Source: Ruminococcus sp. (GTDB lineage Bacteria > Bacillota > Clostridia > Oscillospirales > Ruminococcaceae). From it: a DNA stretch of 64,000 nucleotides. Each line of letters opens with the position of its first letter. The stretch's first letter is position 1. The translations under genes and the position numbers were made by a program. Shown in pieces: positions 8,515 through 17,903 of this stretch. The notes beneath the pieces were generated by a model. That model was not told the origin of the DNA and searched no databases. It saw only the letters and a program-made list of their open reading frames with translations. Where the stretch lies: assembly GCF_024692365.1 (NCBI RefSeq), contig NZ_JAILMR010000114.1, positions 61,273-125,272 of the forward strand, given 5' to 3'.

Positions 8515-11500
8515 ATGAAAGCTATAATCATGAGAAAGACAATGGCGACACTTATGGCAACTGCCGTTGTTGCATCGTCTTTCGGTGCAGGGGTCATCAA
8601 TTCCGATAACGGCGCTCTGTTTGGCGTGAACAGCATTATCGCAAACGCTGAAAGCACCTCATCGGTGACAGTAACAGCTTCGGCAGGCTACACAGAAGGC
8701 GCTTATGCCGAATGGAAAGCAGTTTCGGGAGCTTCGGGATACAATGTTTATGCCGACGGATACAAGCTTGATTCTATGCTTATCCGCCAGTATTCTTCAT
8801 GCTTCCGTGCAGACGCACTTGGTCTGAAATCTGGCAGCCACACGCTGAAGATAGTTCCTATCATAAACGGCAAAGAGGATTCATCAAAGTCCGCATCAGT
8901 GAATGTGAACACATCAGCCCACGACCGTTCGGGCTTCGGCTTCGTCAACGGAACATCTTCGGGTGCTTATAACGACAATGGTTCACTCAAAAGCAATGCA
9001 ACTGTTATCTATGTTACCAATGCAAACAAGGATTCTGTAACAGTAACTCTTCCCAACAAGAGCGGTACAGCAACCACATTAACAGGCGTGCAGAATATCC
9101 TTACCAACTTGAAGAGCAACAGCAAGGTAGGTCCTGTCTGCATACGTTTCATCGGTAACATTCAGGATCCTGCAAATATGCCCAGCGGAGACCTTTATGT
9201 TGATGCAATAACCTGTGGTCTTACCATCGAGGGTATCGGCAAGGACGCAACTTTCAACGGCTTCGGTATCGTTGTAAAGAATTCTTCAAATGTTGAGATC
9301 AGAAATCTCGGTTTCATGAACTGCAACAGCTCCGAGGGCGATAATGTGGGCTTACAGCAGAAGAATGATCATGTCTGGGTACACCACTGCGATATGTTCT
9401 ACGGCGATGCAGGTTCAGATGCCGATCAGGCTAAGGGCGACGGCGCACTTGATACCAAAACATCCAGCTATATCACCCACTCATACAATCATTTCTGGGA
9501 TAACGGCAAGTGCAATCTCCAGGGTATGAAGTCCGAGACTACCAGCAACTACATTACCTATCACCACAACTGGTATGACCATTCCGATTCACGTCACCCC
9601 AGAATACGCACCTGCACTGTTCACATCTATAACAACTATTTCGACGGCAACGCAAAGTATGGCGTTGGTATGACCCTCGGCGGATCAGCTTTCGTTGAGA
9701 ATAACTATTTCCGCAACTGCAAGTATCCTATGCTGATATCCATGCAGGGCTCCGATAACGCAACAGGCGGAACATTCTCGGGAGAAAACGGCGGTGTGAT
9801 AAAGTCCTACAACAACAAGGTAACAGGTGACAAGACGAAGGGCTATGTAACCTATCAGCAGAACTCCACTGATTTTGACGCTTACGAGGCAAAAAGCGCG
9901 ACTGAGCAGGTTCCTTCTTCTGTAAAGGCAAAGCAGGGCGGAAGCACCTATAACAACTTTGAAACTTCAAGCGTGATGTACAAGTACTCCGCACAGAGCC
10001 CCGATGCCGCTGTTGAAACTGTAAAGGCTAACGCAGGACGTGTACAGGGCGGCGATTTCAAGTGGACATTCAATAACTCCGTTGACGATGAAAGTTCATC
10101 TGTAAACACAGCTCTGAAATCCGCACTGAAATCCTACAAGGATTCCATCGTTGCTGTCGGTTCAGGATTCTCCGATTCCACCACACCATCCTCGGGCAAC
10201 GATTCATCAAGCAGTTCCAAACCCGATGATTCCAGCAGCTCCAAGCCCGATTCTTCAAGCAGCTCCAAGCCCGATTCTTCAAGCAGCTCACAGGCATCTG
10301 TCCCCGCATCGTCCAATGAACATAACTTCACAAAGAACGGCACATCAAGCAGCTTCTTCTCTATAACAGGCAATCTCTCGACTTCCAAGGGCACCGTTAA
10401 CTACGGCGGTCAGACCCTGACCCAGTGCCTGAAACTGGAAAGCTCCACAAGCATCAGCTTCAATGCTCCTGCTTCGGGCAAGCTGACTCTGGTTTTCGTA
10501 GAGAGCACAGGCACTATCAAGCTGGACGGCAACAAGCTGACAGCATCAAACGGCGTTATCACAGCAGACGTTTCCGCTGGCAGCCACACCCTCACAAAGG
10601 CTGACACTGCAAACCTGTTCTACATGGCTTATTCAACTCAGGGCGGTTCTTCCTATCAGCAGCCCGATGACAGCTCACAGCACTCAGACGACAGCTCCCA
10701 GAGTTCAGGAAACACAGGCGGAAACAGCGGCGGAAATAACAGCAACACCACTATCAACGGCGTTAAGGCTGTAAGCGCAGGCGGCTGGAACGAGTCTCTG
10801 TACGTTGTATTCTCGGGTCTTACCGATTCCGAAGTTACAGGCGTTTCATATTCGGGCAAGGTATCGGGCAAGCTGACAGGCAACGACCTTAACTATCTGG
10901 TACGTGATACCTCTGCAGGTCTGAGAGTTGATATACCCGGCGTACCCGCAGGTACTTATTCCGTTACCTTGAACACCACAAAGGGCACAATTGTCCAGAG
11001 CGGATTGCAGGTAAATGCACAGGACCGTTCGGGCTATGCACACTACAATTACACCGCAGGTGTCGGCGCATACAACGATGACGGTACGCTGAAATCCAAC
11101 GCTATCGTCCTCTACGTTACCAACAGCAACAAGGATACAGTTTCCGTTACTTCCAAAGACGGCACAACCGTTACCGGTATCGGCAACATACTCAACTCTG
11201 TCGGTCAGGACGCAGGAAGCGGCAAAACTTCCAACGGCGGTAAAGCCAATTCCAATAAAGGCATCATCAAGAAGCTGGCTCAGGACGGTACACCTCTTGT
11301 TATACGTATAATCGGAGATGTCAAGGCTCCTTCGGGTCTTACAGCTTATGACTCCATAGATTACGGCGGAAGTGTCGGCGACAACGGCTACATGGCAAGA
11401 ATGAAGTCGGGCAAGGATATCTCCATCGAGGGTATCGGCACCGACGCTACTATCAACGGCTGGGGATTCCATTTCATCTGTGAATCTTCGGCTCCAAGTC

Positions 11501-12564
11501 TCGGAAAGAGCTTTGAAGTCAAGAATATCGCATTCAAGAACGTTCCCGAGGACTGCATAGGCATGGAGGGCGTTCAGGAAAGCTCAACACTGACAGCTTC
11601 CGTTGAAAGATGCTGGATACACAACTGCGAATTCTACGCACCTTCAATATCTAATCCTGCTGAATCAGATAAGGCAGGCGGCGATGGTGCCTGCGATTTC
11701 AAGCGTGGTCAGTACTTCACAAACAGCTACTGCTACTATCAGGGCTACCACAAGACGAACCTCGTTGGTTCCTCCGACAGCAGCCTGCAGTACCACCTGA
11801 CTTATCATCACAACTACTGGAACAAGTGCGAATCCAGAGGACCTCTGGCTCGTCAGGCAGACATACATATGTACAACAACATATTCAGCGGACAGACAAG
11901 CTACTGCATGAACCCGAGAGCAAATGCCTACATTTTCTCCGAGTACAATATCTTTGATAGCTGCAAGAACCCAATGCAGGTAAAACTGGGCGCAGTAAAG
12001 AGCTTCAATGACGTATTCAACAACTGCAAGGGCGATATGCAGGGCACTGTCGTATCAAGCAAGAGTACCAAGGTCAACACCGATAACAAGTACGCAAACT
12101 TCGATACCAACTCATCGATATGCTACATTCCTTCGGGCAATTACTTCCTCCAGACCGATACATCAAAGCTTGCTTCATACTTTGACGTTTACGGCGGAAC
12201 TCTCGACGAGACTGCAGTGGTAAACGGCTCCACATCATCTTCGGGAACATCACAGACTACTACACCTACTCTCGACCCCAATGTTTATCCCAAGATAACT
12301 GCCATTGATTACAACAGCCAGTATCACCAGATAAGATTCACTTGGGAGCCTGTTCAGGGTGCAACTAACTACGGACTTGCCGTATACCTCGCAGGCAAGT
12401 GGAGAGTTCAGACATCTGCACTTCCCGCATCTACCCGCACCTACACTACCCCCAAAAACCTTACTCCGGGTCTGACCTATAGGGTAGCTATCGCCGCAAA
12501 GGTCAACGGTCAGTGGACATCAACAGCATCTATCAAGCACGCTGTAACAGTCACCGTAAGGTAA
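8515..12564 (+). CDS. Secreted two-domain pectate lyase (PL1 + PL1) with C-terminal CBM37
   Basis: A 1349-residue extracellular enzyme predicted to cleave polygalacturonate by beta-elimination. The signal peptide covers ~1-46. A small FN3-like module (~50-133) leads into the first PL1 parallel beta-helix (~135-550), which shows VWVHHCD, GDGALDTK, ITHSYNHFWD and DSRHPRIR (catalytic-Arg region, ~358-365). A Ser/Pro/Asp linker (~553-600) is followed by an unnamed beta-rich module (~603-708), a Gly/Ser/Asn linker and another small module (~745-833). The second PL1 domain (~836-1235) keeps HNCEFYA, GDGACDFKRG and SRGPLARQ but diverges in the Arg region. The last ~95 residues (from ~1258) match the C-terminus of the GH48 protein and are recognised as R. 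albus CBM37, a broad-specificity polysaccharide/cell-surface attachment module. The two lyase domains may have different substrate preferences. Confidence 0.93.
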   Translation: MKAIIMRKTMATLMATAVVASSFGAGVINSDNGALFGVNSIIANAESTSSVTVTASAGYTEGAYAEWKAVSGASGYNVYADGYKLDSMLIRQYSSCFRADALGLKSGSHTLKIVPIINGKEDSSKSASVNVNTSAHDRSGFGFVNGTSSGAYNDNGSLKSNATVIYVTNANKDSVTVTLPNKSGTATTLTGVQNILTNLKSNSKVGPVCIRFIGNIQDPANMPSGDLYVDAITCGLTIEGIGKDATFNGFGIVVKNSSNVEIRNLGFMNCNSSEGDNVGLQQKNDHVWVHHCDMFYGDAGSDADQAKGDGALDTKTSSYITHSYNHFWDNGKCNLQGMKSETTSNYITYHHNWYDHSDSRHPRIRTCTVHIYNNYFDGNAKYGVGMTLGGSAFVENNYFRNCKYPMLISMQGSDNATGGTFSGENGGVIKSYNNKVTGDKTKGYVTYQQNSTDFDAYEAKSATEQVPSSVKAKQGGSTYNNFETSSVMYKYSAQSPDAAVETVKANAGRVQGGDFKWTFNNSVDDESSSVNTALKSALKSYKDSIVAVGSGFSDSTTPSSGNDSSSSSKPDDSSSSKPDSSSSSKPDSSSSSQASVPASSNEHNFTKNGTSSSFFSITGNLSTSKGTVNYGGQTLTQCLKLESSTSISFNAPASGKLTLVFVESTGTIKLDGNKLTASNGVITADVSAGSHTLTKADTANLFYMAYSTQGGSSYQQPDDSSQHSDDSSQSSGNTGGNSGGNNSNTTINGVKAVSAGGWNESLYVVFSGLTDSEVTGVSYSGKVSGKLTGNDLNYLVRDTSAGLRVDIPGVPAGTYSVTLNTTKGTIVQSGLQVNAQDRSGYAHYNYTAGVGAYNDDGTLKSNAIVLYVTNSNKDTVSVTSKDGTTVTGIGNILNSVGQDAGSGKTSNGGKANSNKGIIKKLAQDGTPLVIRIIGDVKAPSGLTAYDSIDYGGSVGDNGYMARMKSGKDISIEGIGTDATINGWGFHFICESSAPSLGKSFEVKNIAFKNVPEDCIGMEGVQESSTLTASVERCWIHNCEFYAPSISNPAESDKAGGDGACDFKRGQYFTNSYCYYQGYHKTNLVGSSDSSLQYHLTYHHNYWNKCESRGPLARQADIHMYNNIFSGQTSYCMNPRANAYIFSEYNIFDSCKNPMQVKLGAVKSFNDVFNNCKGDMQGTVVSSKSTKVNTDNKYANFDTNSSICYIPSGNYFLQTDTSKLASYFDVYGGTLDETAVVNGSTSSSGTSQTTTPTLDPNVYPKITAIDYNSQYHQIRFTWEPVQGATNYGLAVYLAGKWRVQTSALPASTRTYTTPKNLTPGLTYRVAIAAKVNGQWTSTASIKHAVTVTVR

Positions 12565-12592
12565 GCATTCTAGTTTTTCCATACTATAAATG

Positions 12593-12633
12593 AAGACCGC
12601 GCCTCGTCACTTTGTACGGAGCGCGATCTTTAT
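12593..12633 (+). terminator. Terminator after the pectate lyase gene
   Basis: AAGACCGCGC pairs with GCGCGATCTT across an 18-nt loop, followed by TTTATT, 28 nt after the stop codon. Confidence 0.7.
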
Positions 12634-12702
12634 TAGTTGACTTTTTATCAATCAGAAAGTATAATGTTATCAGAATACACTAAAGATCACAGCGGAGGTA
12701 TT

Positions 12703-13233
12703 ATGGAAAAAGCAACAAGAAAACACCTTGCCGATATCGCAAAAGTGAACGCTCAGCTACCGCTTCATGGTTTTGTAAAGGGCGAAGCATCGAACCTCTA
12801 TAGAATGATCCGACATTTTCCCGGCTGGACTTTAGAAGAAGCTGACGGACTTTGGTGCGCAGCTTTCGTTTATCATTGCTGTATCGAAGCAGGCTTTGAT
12901 ATACCGATACGTCCTGCCGAATGTCAAACCTGCCATCTGGCAGGTTGCATCGCATGGGAAGAATTTGCACTGGGCGATGAGCGCATCGGTTATCATAAGA
13001 TCGGTGATGGTTTTGTTCCCGAAGCAGGAGATATCGTGCTATTCGACCGCGTCTTTGAAAACTGCGAGCATGACCATATCGGTATCGTCATTGAAGTTCG
13101 CAGAGATTCAATACTAACCGCAGAGGGAAATGTCGGCAACATTTCTGCGATAATAAAACGTCCGCCGGATGAGCATATCCGCGCTTTTATCCGACTTCCG
13201 GATGGATACAGATATTTTGAACCAAACACATAA
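12703..13233 (+). CDS. CHAP-domain (cysteine amidase/peptidase-like) protein
   Basis: About 176 residues starting at ATG 12703, with GCGGAGG five nt upstream; the longer frame from 12637 has no such site. The sequence matches CHAP-type proteins. A Cys follows a Trp (DGLWCAAFVYHCC, the likely nucleophile region), then EAGDIVLFDRV, then HDHIGIVIEV (His region) and LTAEGNVGN. No signal peptide is visible, so it may act in the cytoplasm or be an orphan amidase rather than a secreted wall hydrolase. It stands alone between two terminators and converges with the AraC regulator gene. The substrate is not known. Confidence 0.75.
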   Translation: MEKATRKHLADIAKVNAQLPLHGFVKGEASNLYRMIRHFPGWTLEEADGLWCAAFVYHCCIEAGFDIPIRPAECQTCHLAGCIAWEEFALGDERIGYHKIGDGFVPEAGDIVLFDRVFENCEHDHIGIVIEVRRDSILTAEGNVGNISAIIKRPPDEHIRAFIRLPDGYRYFEPNT

Positions 13234-13270
13234 ATTCAGCCCCGTGGAGTACTTCCGCGGGGCTGGATTT
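13233..13270. terminator. Bidirectional terminator
   Basis: AAATTCAGCCCCGTGGA pairs imperfectly with TTCCGCGGGGCTGGATTT. It sits between convergent genes (CHAP protein and AraC regulator). Confidence 0.75.
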
Positions 13271-13305
13271 ATATCTACAAAAAGGTTTTGATGTGAACTA
13301 ATTAA

Positions 13306-14061
13306 TTACGCACCTTCAGACCTGCAATGCATCGCAGCGTAATTTTTGGGTGAACAGCCGAAATTCTTCTTGAACACCCTCGAAAAATAAAGTGAATCCG
13401 AATAACCGCAAATATATGCGATCTCAGATATATTCTGCTCAACAGTATCAGGCGAACAAAGCAGCTTCTCAGCCATCTGTATCCTAAGATTTGTCAGATA
13501 ACTGTGAGGTGTCATACCCATTTCGCGCTTAAAAAGCTTTCGCAGATAATCGTAGCTGAACGGTATCGTTCGCAGATAAGTGTCAAGTTCGTAATCGCAG
13601 TCTGTGAAATTCTGCATGATGTTGCTTTTGATCTCATCGACCACATCGCGCAGGGGCTTTGTCTTGCTGAAAGCAATAACGTAATTAACTATCAGATCAC
13701 CGAAAGCCGCCATGATAGGCTGTCTGCTGTTCATATCACTGTTGAAGAAATAAAAAGCATCCTTGAAACTGCCCATGATATGATGTTCAGCATCGTCGGA
13801 TATAAGCAGCGGTTCTTTAAAATTAAAAGTAGTGTCGGTAATGTTTATATGGATATTTGTGAAGCCCTCGTCGCTGTTATTTGCGTGCATCACGCGGGGC
13901 GGGATCATCACAAGGTCACCCGAACTGTATTCGATGGTGCGGTCTTCAAACTCAAATCTTCCCTGACCGCCTGTACAATATACCAGTTCCCATTCTTCAT
14001 GAAAATGCCGTTTGCAGGTAAAGGTGGTCATATTCCTGCCAACATAAATTATATTGTTCAT
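13306..14061 (-). CDS. AraC-family transcriptional regulator
   Basis: 251 residues. The N-terminal ~100 residues form a cupin-like ligand-binding domain (TCKRHFHEEWELVYCTGG, SGDLVMIPP.VMH). The C-terminal ~100 residues carry the double helix-turn-helix of AraC/XylS proteins, including NISEIAYICGYSDSLYFSRVFKKNFGCSPKNY. Such regulators usually respond to sugars or oligosaccharides and activate adjacent genes. It is divergent from the rhamnogalacturonan acetylesterase gene 700 bp away and close to the pectate lyase, so control of pectin utilisation is a reasonable inference. The ATG at 14061 follows a GA-rich site (GGGAGAGGAAA). Confidence 0.9.
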   Translation of the reverse strand: MNNIIYVGRNMTTFTCKRHFHEEWELVYCTGGQGRFEFEDRTIEYSSGDLVMIPPRVMHANNSDEGFTNIHINITDTTFNFKEPLLISDDAEHHIMGSFKDAFYFFNSDMNSRQPIMAAFGDLIVNYVIAFSKTKPLRDVVDEIKSNIMQNFTDCDYELDTYLRTIPFSYDYLRKLFKREMGMTPHSYLTNLRIQMAEKLLCSPDTVEQNISEIAYICGYSDSLYFSRVFKKNFGCSPKNYAAMHCRSEGA

Positions 14062-14681
14062 TTTCCTCTCCCTCTTCGGATAATATCCTTACATTTTAAG
14101 CTTTGCATACGTATCGTTGACTATCGTCAAATGCGCTTAATTACTTTAACAGTATGAACAACAGCCAACTGACATTCCCGATATAATATCTTTGTATAGA
14201 TTTTTGGTAAAATTTATTACATTTTTTATAGACTTTCGTCAAACGAGCCCTGTTTTCACCCAACAAATATAAATATATTCTTGAAGTTGATTATAGTTTT
14301 CGTTAAGCACCTAACAAAGATTCCCAATTTCATTGATTATTAAGTTAATTTTATCGTTTATCAAATTATATCATATAATTATTTTAAAGTCAACAACTTT
14401 AAATTTTAAACTATTGCCGGAAAGTCAACTTCGTTGTATTAGACATTTATTTGAAAATTACTTTGTTGATTATTGCACCACAATTTTATCATTTTTGTAG
14501 CGATATTATCATATATAGTAATTTTCACACGCTTCATTTTTCTCCGCATTTTTACCAACAACGCTTTAGCAGAATAATGCAATATCACCATATTAATTTC
14601 GCCAAAGCACTATGTAACATAAAACCTATCCGAACGCGAAAAGAATATGTAAATAATCCACTATTTTTTAAAAATAATAGA
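14062..14681. other. Long AT-rich intergenic region without a gene
   Basis: About 620 bp between the divergent AraC gene and the acetylesterase gene. Short open frames here lack ribosome sites and coding character. TCGTTGACTATCGTCAAATGC at 14115-14135 and similar GTCAA/TTGAC words at 14233-14242 could be regulator half-sites, but no strong repeat is seen. Confidence 0.5.
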
Positions 14682-14711
14682 TTGACAACCTTTTATGTTA
14701 TATGATATAAT
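14682..14711 (+). promoter_or_regulatory. Promoter of the rhamnogalacturonan acetylesterase gene
   Basis: TTGACA (14682-14687), 18-bp spacer, TATAAT (14706-14711). The ribosome site TTGGAGG lies at ~14754. Confidence 0.75.
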
Positions 14712-14767
14712 TAAAAATAATGGTGGTACTATGGATACTATACCATATTTTGATTGGAGGTAATTGA

Positions 14768-17700
14768 ATGAATCTGTTTCACAGAAAGAAAGTGTCCCGC
14801 ACTTCAAGGGTGCTGAGCGGTGTGACCTCGGCAATGATGGCACTTTCGGCTTTTTCAGGTCTTTCGGCAAACACAGCTTTAAAAGCTTCTGCCGCTACGA
14901 CCAACTGGAAATTCGACCTTGGAGGAAACGGCGCAGCCAGCGGATATACAGGTGTTTCCGCCTATGACGGCTATAACAGTTCCAGAGGCTACGGCTTTTC
15001 GGGAAGCGTTTCAAACGTCAGCGCAGGCGGTTCGGGCGCTTATTCCGACGCTGTAAAATTTACAGGGGGTACTTTCAACGTTGACCTGCCCAAGGGTCTT
15101 TATCAGCTGACTGTCATTACAGGCAACAGCCCGCGAACTACTATTAAAGTAGAGGGTATGTTACAGATGATAAACCTCACGGGCAACAACGCCAAGGAAA
15201 CTATACAGGTACCCGTCACCGACGGTCAGCTGAATATCGAAGCTGTGGCAGGCATGAACAAAGCGGACTACACCATATCCGCTATCGAGATAACCCAGCT
15301 GAATACCACTGGCGAAATGAAGCCGACTATCTGGATATGCGGCGACTCAACCGTTGCTAACTACTACAACACCTCAGATGATAAACAGCACGGCTGGGGT
15401 CAGTACCTGAACCAGTATGTCAACACCAACGTATTTGAAGTCCGCAATCAGGCTTCCAGCGGACAGTATGCCAAGGGATTTTATCAGGACGGTCAGTTCG
15501 CCCCGATAAAATACTACGGCAAGGCAGGAGATTACTACATCATCTCCATCGGTATAAACGATACCAACTATTCCAATGCAGACGAATATTACAGCGTTGT
15601 GACCTCAATGGTAAAAGAAGCTAAATCCAAGGGCATGAACGTTATACTCGTCAAGCAGCAGGGTCGTCACGGCGATATGAACCGTAATCCCAAGCTGACA
15701 GGCAGATGGTTCGGCGGACAGCTTGATACCATCGGCAAAGAGCAGAATGTACAGGTCGTTGATCTCTTCACCGCATGGCAGAACTTCGGTTTCAACTCAG
15801 GCGGATACGATGCGATGACACCTTACTACGCATCAGGCGATGATCTTCACCAAAGTGCTCAGGGCGCTAAGAAAAACGCCGAGCTAGTTGCAGGTCTTAT
15901 GAAGATAGGCGATACCGCTATGGATACCGATACATACTACGCTTTCAAGAACATGAACAGCGGTCTTGTTATGGACGTTGCTAACGGCAAGATGGAGTCG
16001 GGCGCAAATATCCAGCAGTGGGGTTTCAACGATCAGAACAACCAGAAGTGGAAACTCACCCCCTTCAATAACGGCACAACATACTATTATATACGTTCTG
16101 CCGCAAATCCCGACTACGTGCTGAAAGCTATGACAGGCTCAAACGGCGGCAATGTCGAGCTGGTTCCCTATGCCGGCAATGACAGCATGATGCTCTTCCA
16201 GTTCACCAAACTGGGCGACGGCAGCTACTACATCTCCACACGTTCTTCAAGAGATGCCTGCTTTGTCGAAACCGACAGCGCAAGCACTTCCGCAGGCGCA
16301 AACATTCAGCAGTGGGGCATGACCTACAATAAGTGCCAGAGATGGACAGCTGTAAAGACCACCGCTTCAGTTAACACCGATCCGGTCAACAATGATCCCC
16401 CTGCACAGAATAATCCCTACGTGGGCGATGTTAACATGGACGGCACTATTGATGTACTTGATCTGGTAGAACTAAAGCACATCGTAAATAATCCATGGAA
16501 CTATAACTCGGCACCTACTTCTGTCTGCGACTTCAACGGCGATAACAATGTTAACGATACAGATGTACAGATAATGCGTGAATATCTCGCAGGACTGAGA
16601 ACAAAGCTCACTGATAACAGCCAGAATGAGCAATATTCAGAACAGACCTATTACGCAATAGACCAGACATGGTCAGAAGCAATTATCGAGACAACGAATT
16701 CGGGCTACACAAATGCGAATGGTTATATAAATCTTGATAATACCGATACCAGCAACATTACATTCACAGTAAACGCAAACCAGACAGGCAACTATATGAC
16801 ACATATCCGTTTTGCAAACGGCACATCCGATGACCGTCCCATGAAGATATATGTCAACGGCGACACCAGCCGTTACTGGCTCCAGTCCTTCACAGGCACA
16901 GGCGACTGGACTACATGGAAAGAATTCGGCATCGTGCTTCCTCTTGTAAAGGGCGTAAACACCATCAAGATGGTATCCACAGTTGCTTACAAGGGCGGTC
17001 CCAATCTCGACTATATAACTCTCACCAAGACTGACGAGCCTTATGCCGAGACTTACGACCCCAACAGTCAGCAGCAGTACAACAACAATAATCCCACAGT
17101 ATTCATACTGGGCGATTCTACCGTACAGTCCTACCGCGCAAGCTATGCTCCTCAGCAGGGCTGGGGCTATTATCTGGCAGACTATTTCAACAGCAACGTA
17201 AATGTAGATAACCGCTCTATGGCAGGCAGAAGCACCAAGAAAGCTTACGACGAAGGCAGATGGCAGAGCCTTGCAGACAGCCTGAAAGCAGGCGACTATG
17301 TTCTGATACAGTTCGCCATCAACGATGCAGGCAAATCCAACTCCGACAGATATGCACCTGTCTGCGGAAACGTAAACTATCCCACCGAAGGTTCCTACGA
17401 ATGGTATATGACCCAGTTCATCAACGGCGCAAAGGCAAAGGGCGCAACACCTATCCTTGTTACCACCGTTATCGGCATGAATGCATATAACAGCTCAACA
17501 GGCAGATTCACCAACAGCTACACCGATTACTGCAACGCCTGCAAGAACCTTGCAAGCAAGTACAGTATCCCCTGTATCGACCTGAACACCATCATGGTGA
17601 ACCACTACAACTCCGTTGGCTACAACACAGCACTTTCCTATCATCTCAAAGGCGCTGTACAGGGCTCAACAGACGGCACTCACTTCTGTGAAAAGGGTGC

Positions 17701-17776
17701 GAACATCGTGGCAGGTCTTGTAGCACAGGCTATCAAAAACCAGAAAATTTCGGGACTTTACAACTACGTAAAATAA
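14768..17776 (+). CDS. Secreted two-headed rhamnogalacturonan acetylesterase (CE12-like SGNH x2) with dockerin and CBMs
   Basis: 1002 residues, predicted to remove acetyl groups from pectin backbones outside the cell. Signal peptide ~1-42. A galactose-binding-like module (~45-178) typical of CE12 enzymes precedes the first SGNH domain (~186-380): GDST with Ser194, GIND around 262-265, D358/H361 in GDDLHQ. A ricin/CBM13-like module follows (~388-530, with two NIQQWG repeats). Next come a dockerin-like pair of Ca-binding helices (~553-612: GDVNMDGTIDVLDL and DFNGDNNVNDTDV) and a CBM35-like module (~625-755). The second SGNH domain (~775-995) has GDST with Ser784, QFAINDAG, and D969/H972 in TDGTHF. 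Two complete catalytic domains flanking a central dockerin is unusual, because dockerins are normally terminal. Convergent with the next gene. Confidence 0.9.
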   Translation: MNLFHRKKVSRTSRVLSGVTSAMMALSAFSGLSANTALKASAATTNWKFDLGGNGAASGYTGVSAYDGYNSSRGYGFSGSVSNVSAGGSGAYSDAVKFTGGTFNVDLPKGLYQLTVITGNSPRTTIKVEGMLQMINLTGNNAKETIQVPVTDGQLNIEAVAGMNKADYTISAIEITQLNTTGEMKPTIWICGDSTVANYYNTSDDKQHGWGQYLNQYVNTNVFEVRNQASSGQYAKGFYQDGQFAPIKYYGKAGDYYIISIGINDTNYSNADEYYSVVTSMVKEAKSKGMNVILVKQQGRHGDMNRNPKLTGRWFGGQLDTIGKEQNVQVVDLFTAWQNFGFNSGGYDAMTPYYASGDDLHQSAQGAKKNAELVAGLMKIGDTAMDTDTYYAFKNMNSGLVMDVANGKMESGANIQQWGFNDQNNQKWKLTPFNNGTTYYYIRSAANPDYVLKAMTGSNGGNVELVPYAGNDSMMLFQFTKLGDGSYYISTRSSRDACFVETDSASTSAGANIQQWGMTYNKCQRWTAVKTTASVNTDPVNNDPPAQNNPYVGDVNMDGTIDVLDLVELKHIVNNPWNYNSAPTSVCDFNGDNNVNDTDVQIMREYLAGLRTKLTDNSQNEQYSEQTYYAIDQTWSEAIIETTNSGYTNANGYINLDNTDTSNITFTVNANQTGNYMTHIRFANGTSDDRPMKIYVNGDTSRYWLQSFTGTGDWTTWKEFGIVLPLVKGVNTIKMVSTVAYKGGPNLDYITLTKTDEPYAETYDPNSQQQYNNNNPTVFILGDSTVQSYRASYAPQQGWGYYLADYFNSNVNVDNRSMAGRSTKKAYDEGRWQSLADSLKAGDYVLIQFAINDAGKSNSDRYAPVCGNVNYPTEGSYEWYMTQFINGAKAKGATPILVTTVIGMNAYNSSTGRFTNSYTDYCNACKNLASKYSIPCIDLNTIMVNHYNSVGYNTALSYHLKGAVQGSTDGTHFCEKGANIVAGLVAQAIKNQKISGLYNYVK

Positions 17777-17801
17777 CGGTCATCCGAATATAGCATAACA
17801 G

Positions 17802-17853
17802 AAAAGCACATTCCCGCGCTGTAAAAACAACTCGGAAATGTGCTTTGTTATTT
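17802..17853. terminator. Terminator between convergent secreted-protein genes
   Basis: AAAAGCACATTCC pairs with GGAAATGTGCTTT around a 19-nt loop, followed by GTTATTTG. It serves the acetylesterase gene and possibly the opposing gene. Confidence 0.65.
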
Positions 17854-17903
17854 GTCTGGTCACAGTGCAACAGTCCAATATTCAGGACAGTGCCGCATCT
17901 TTA

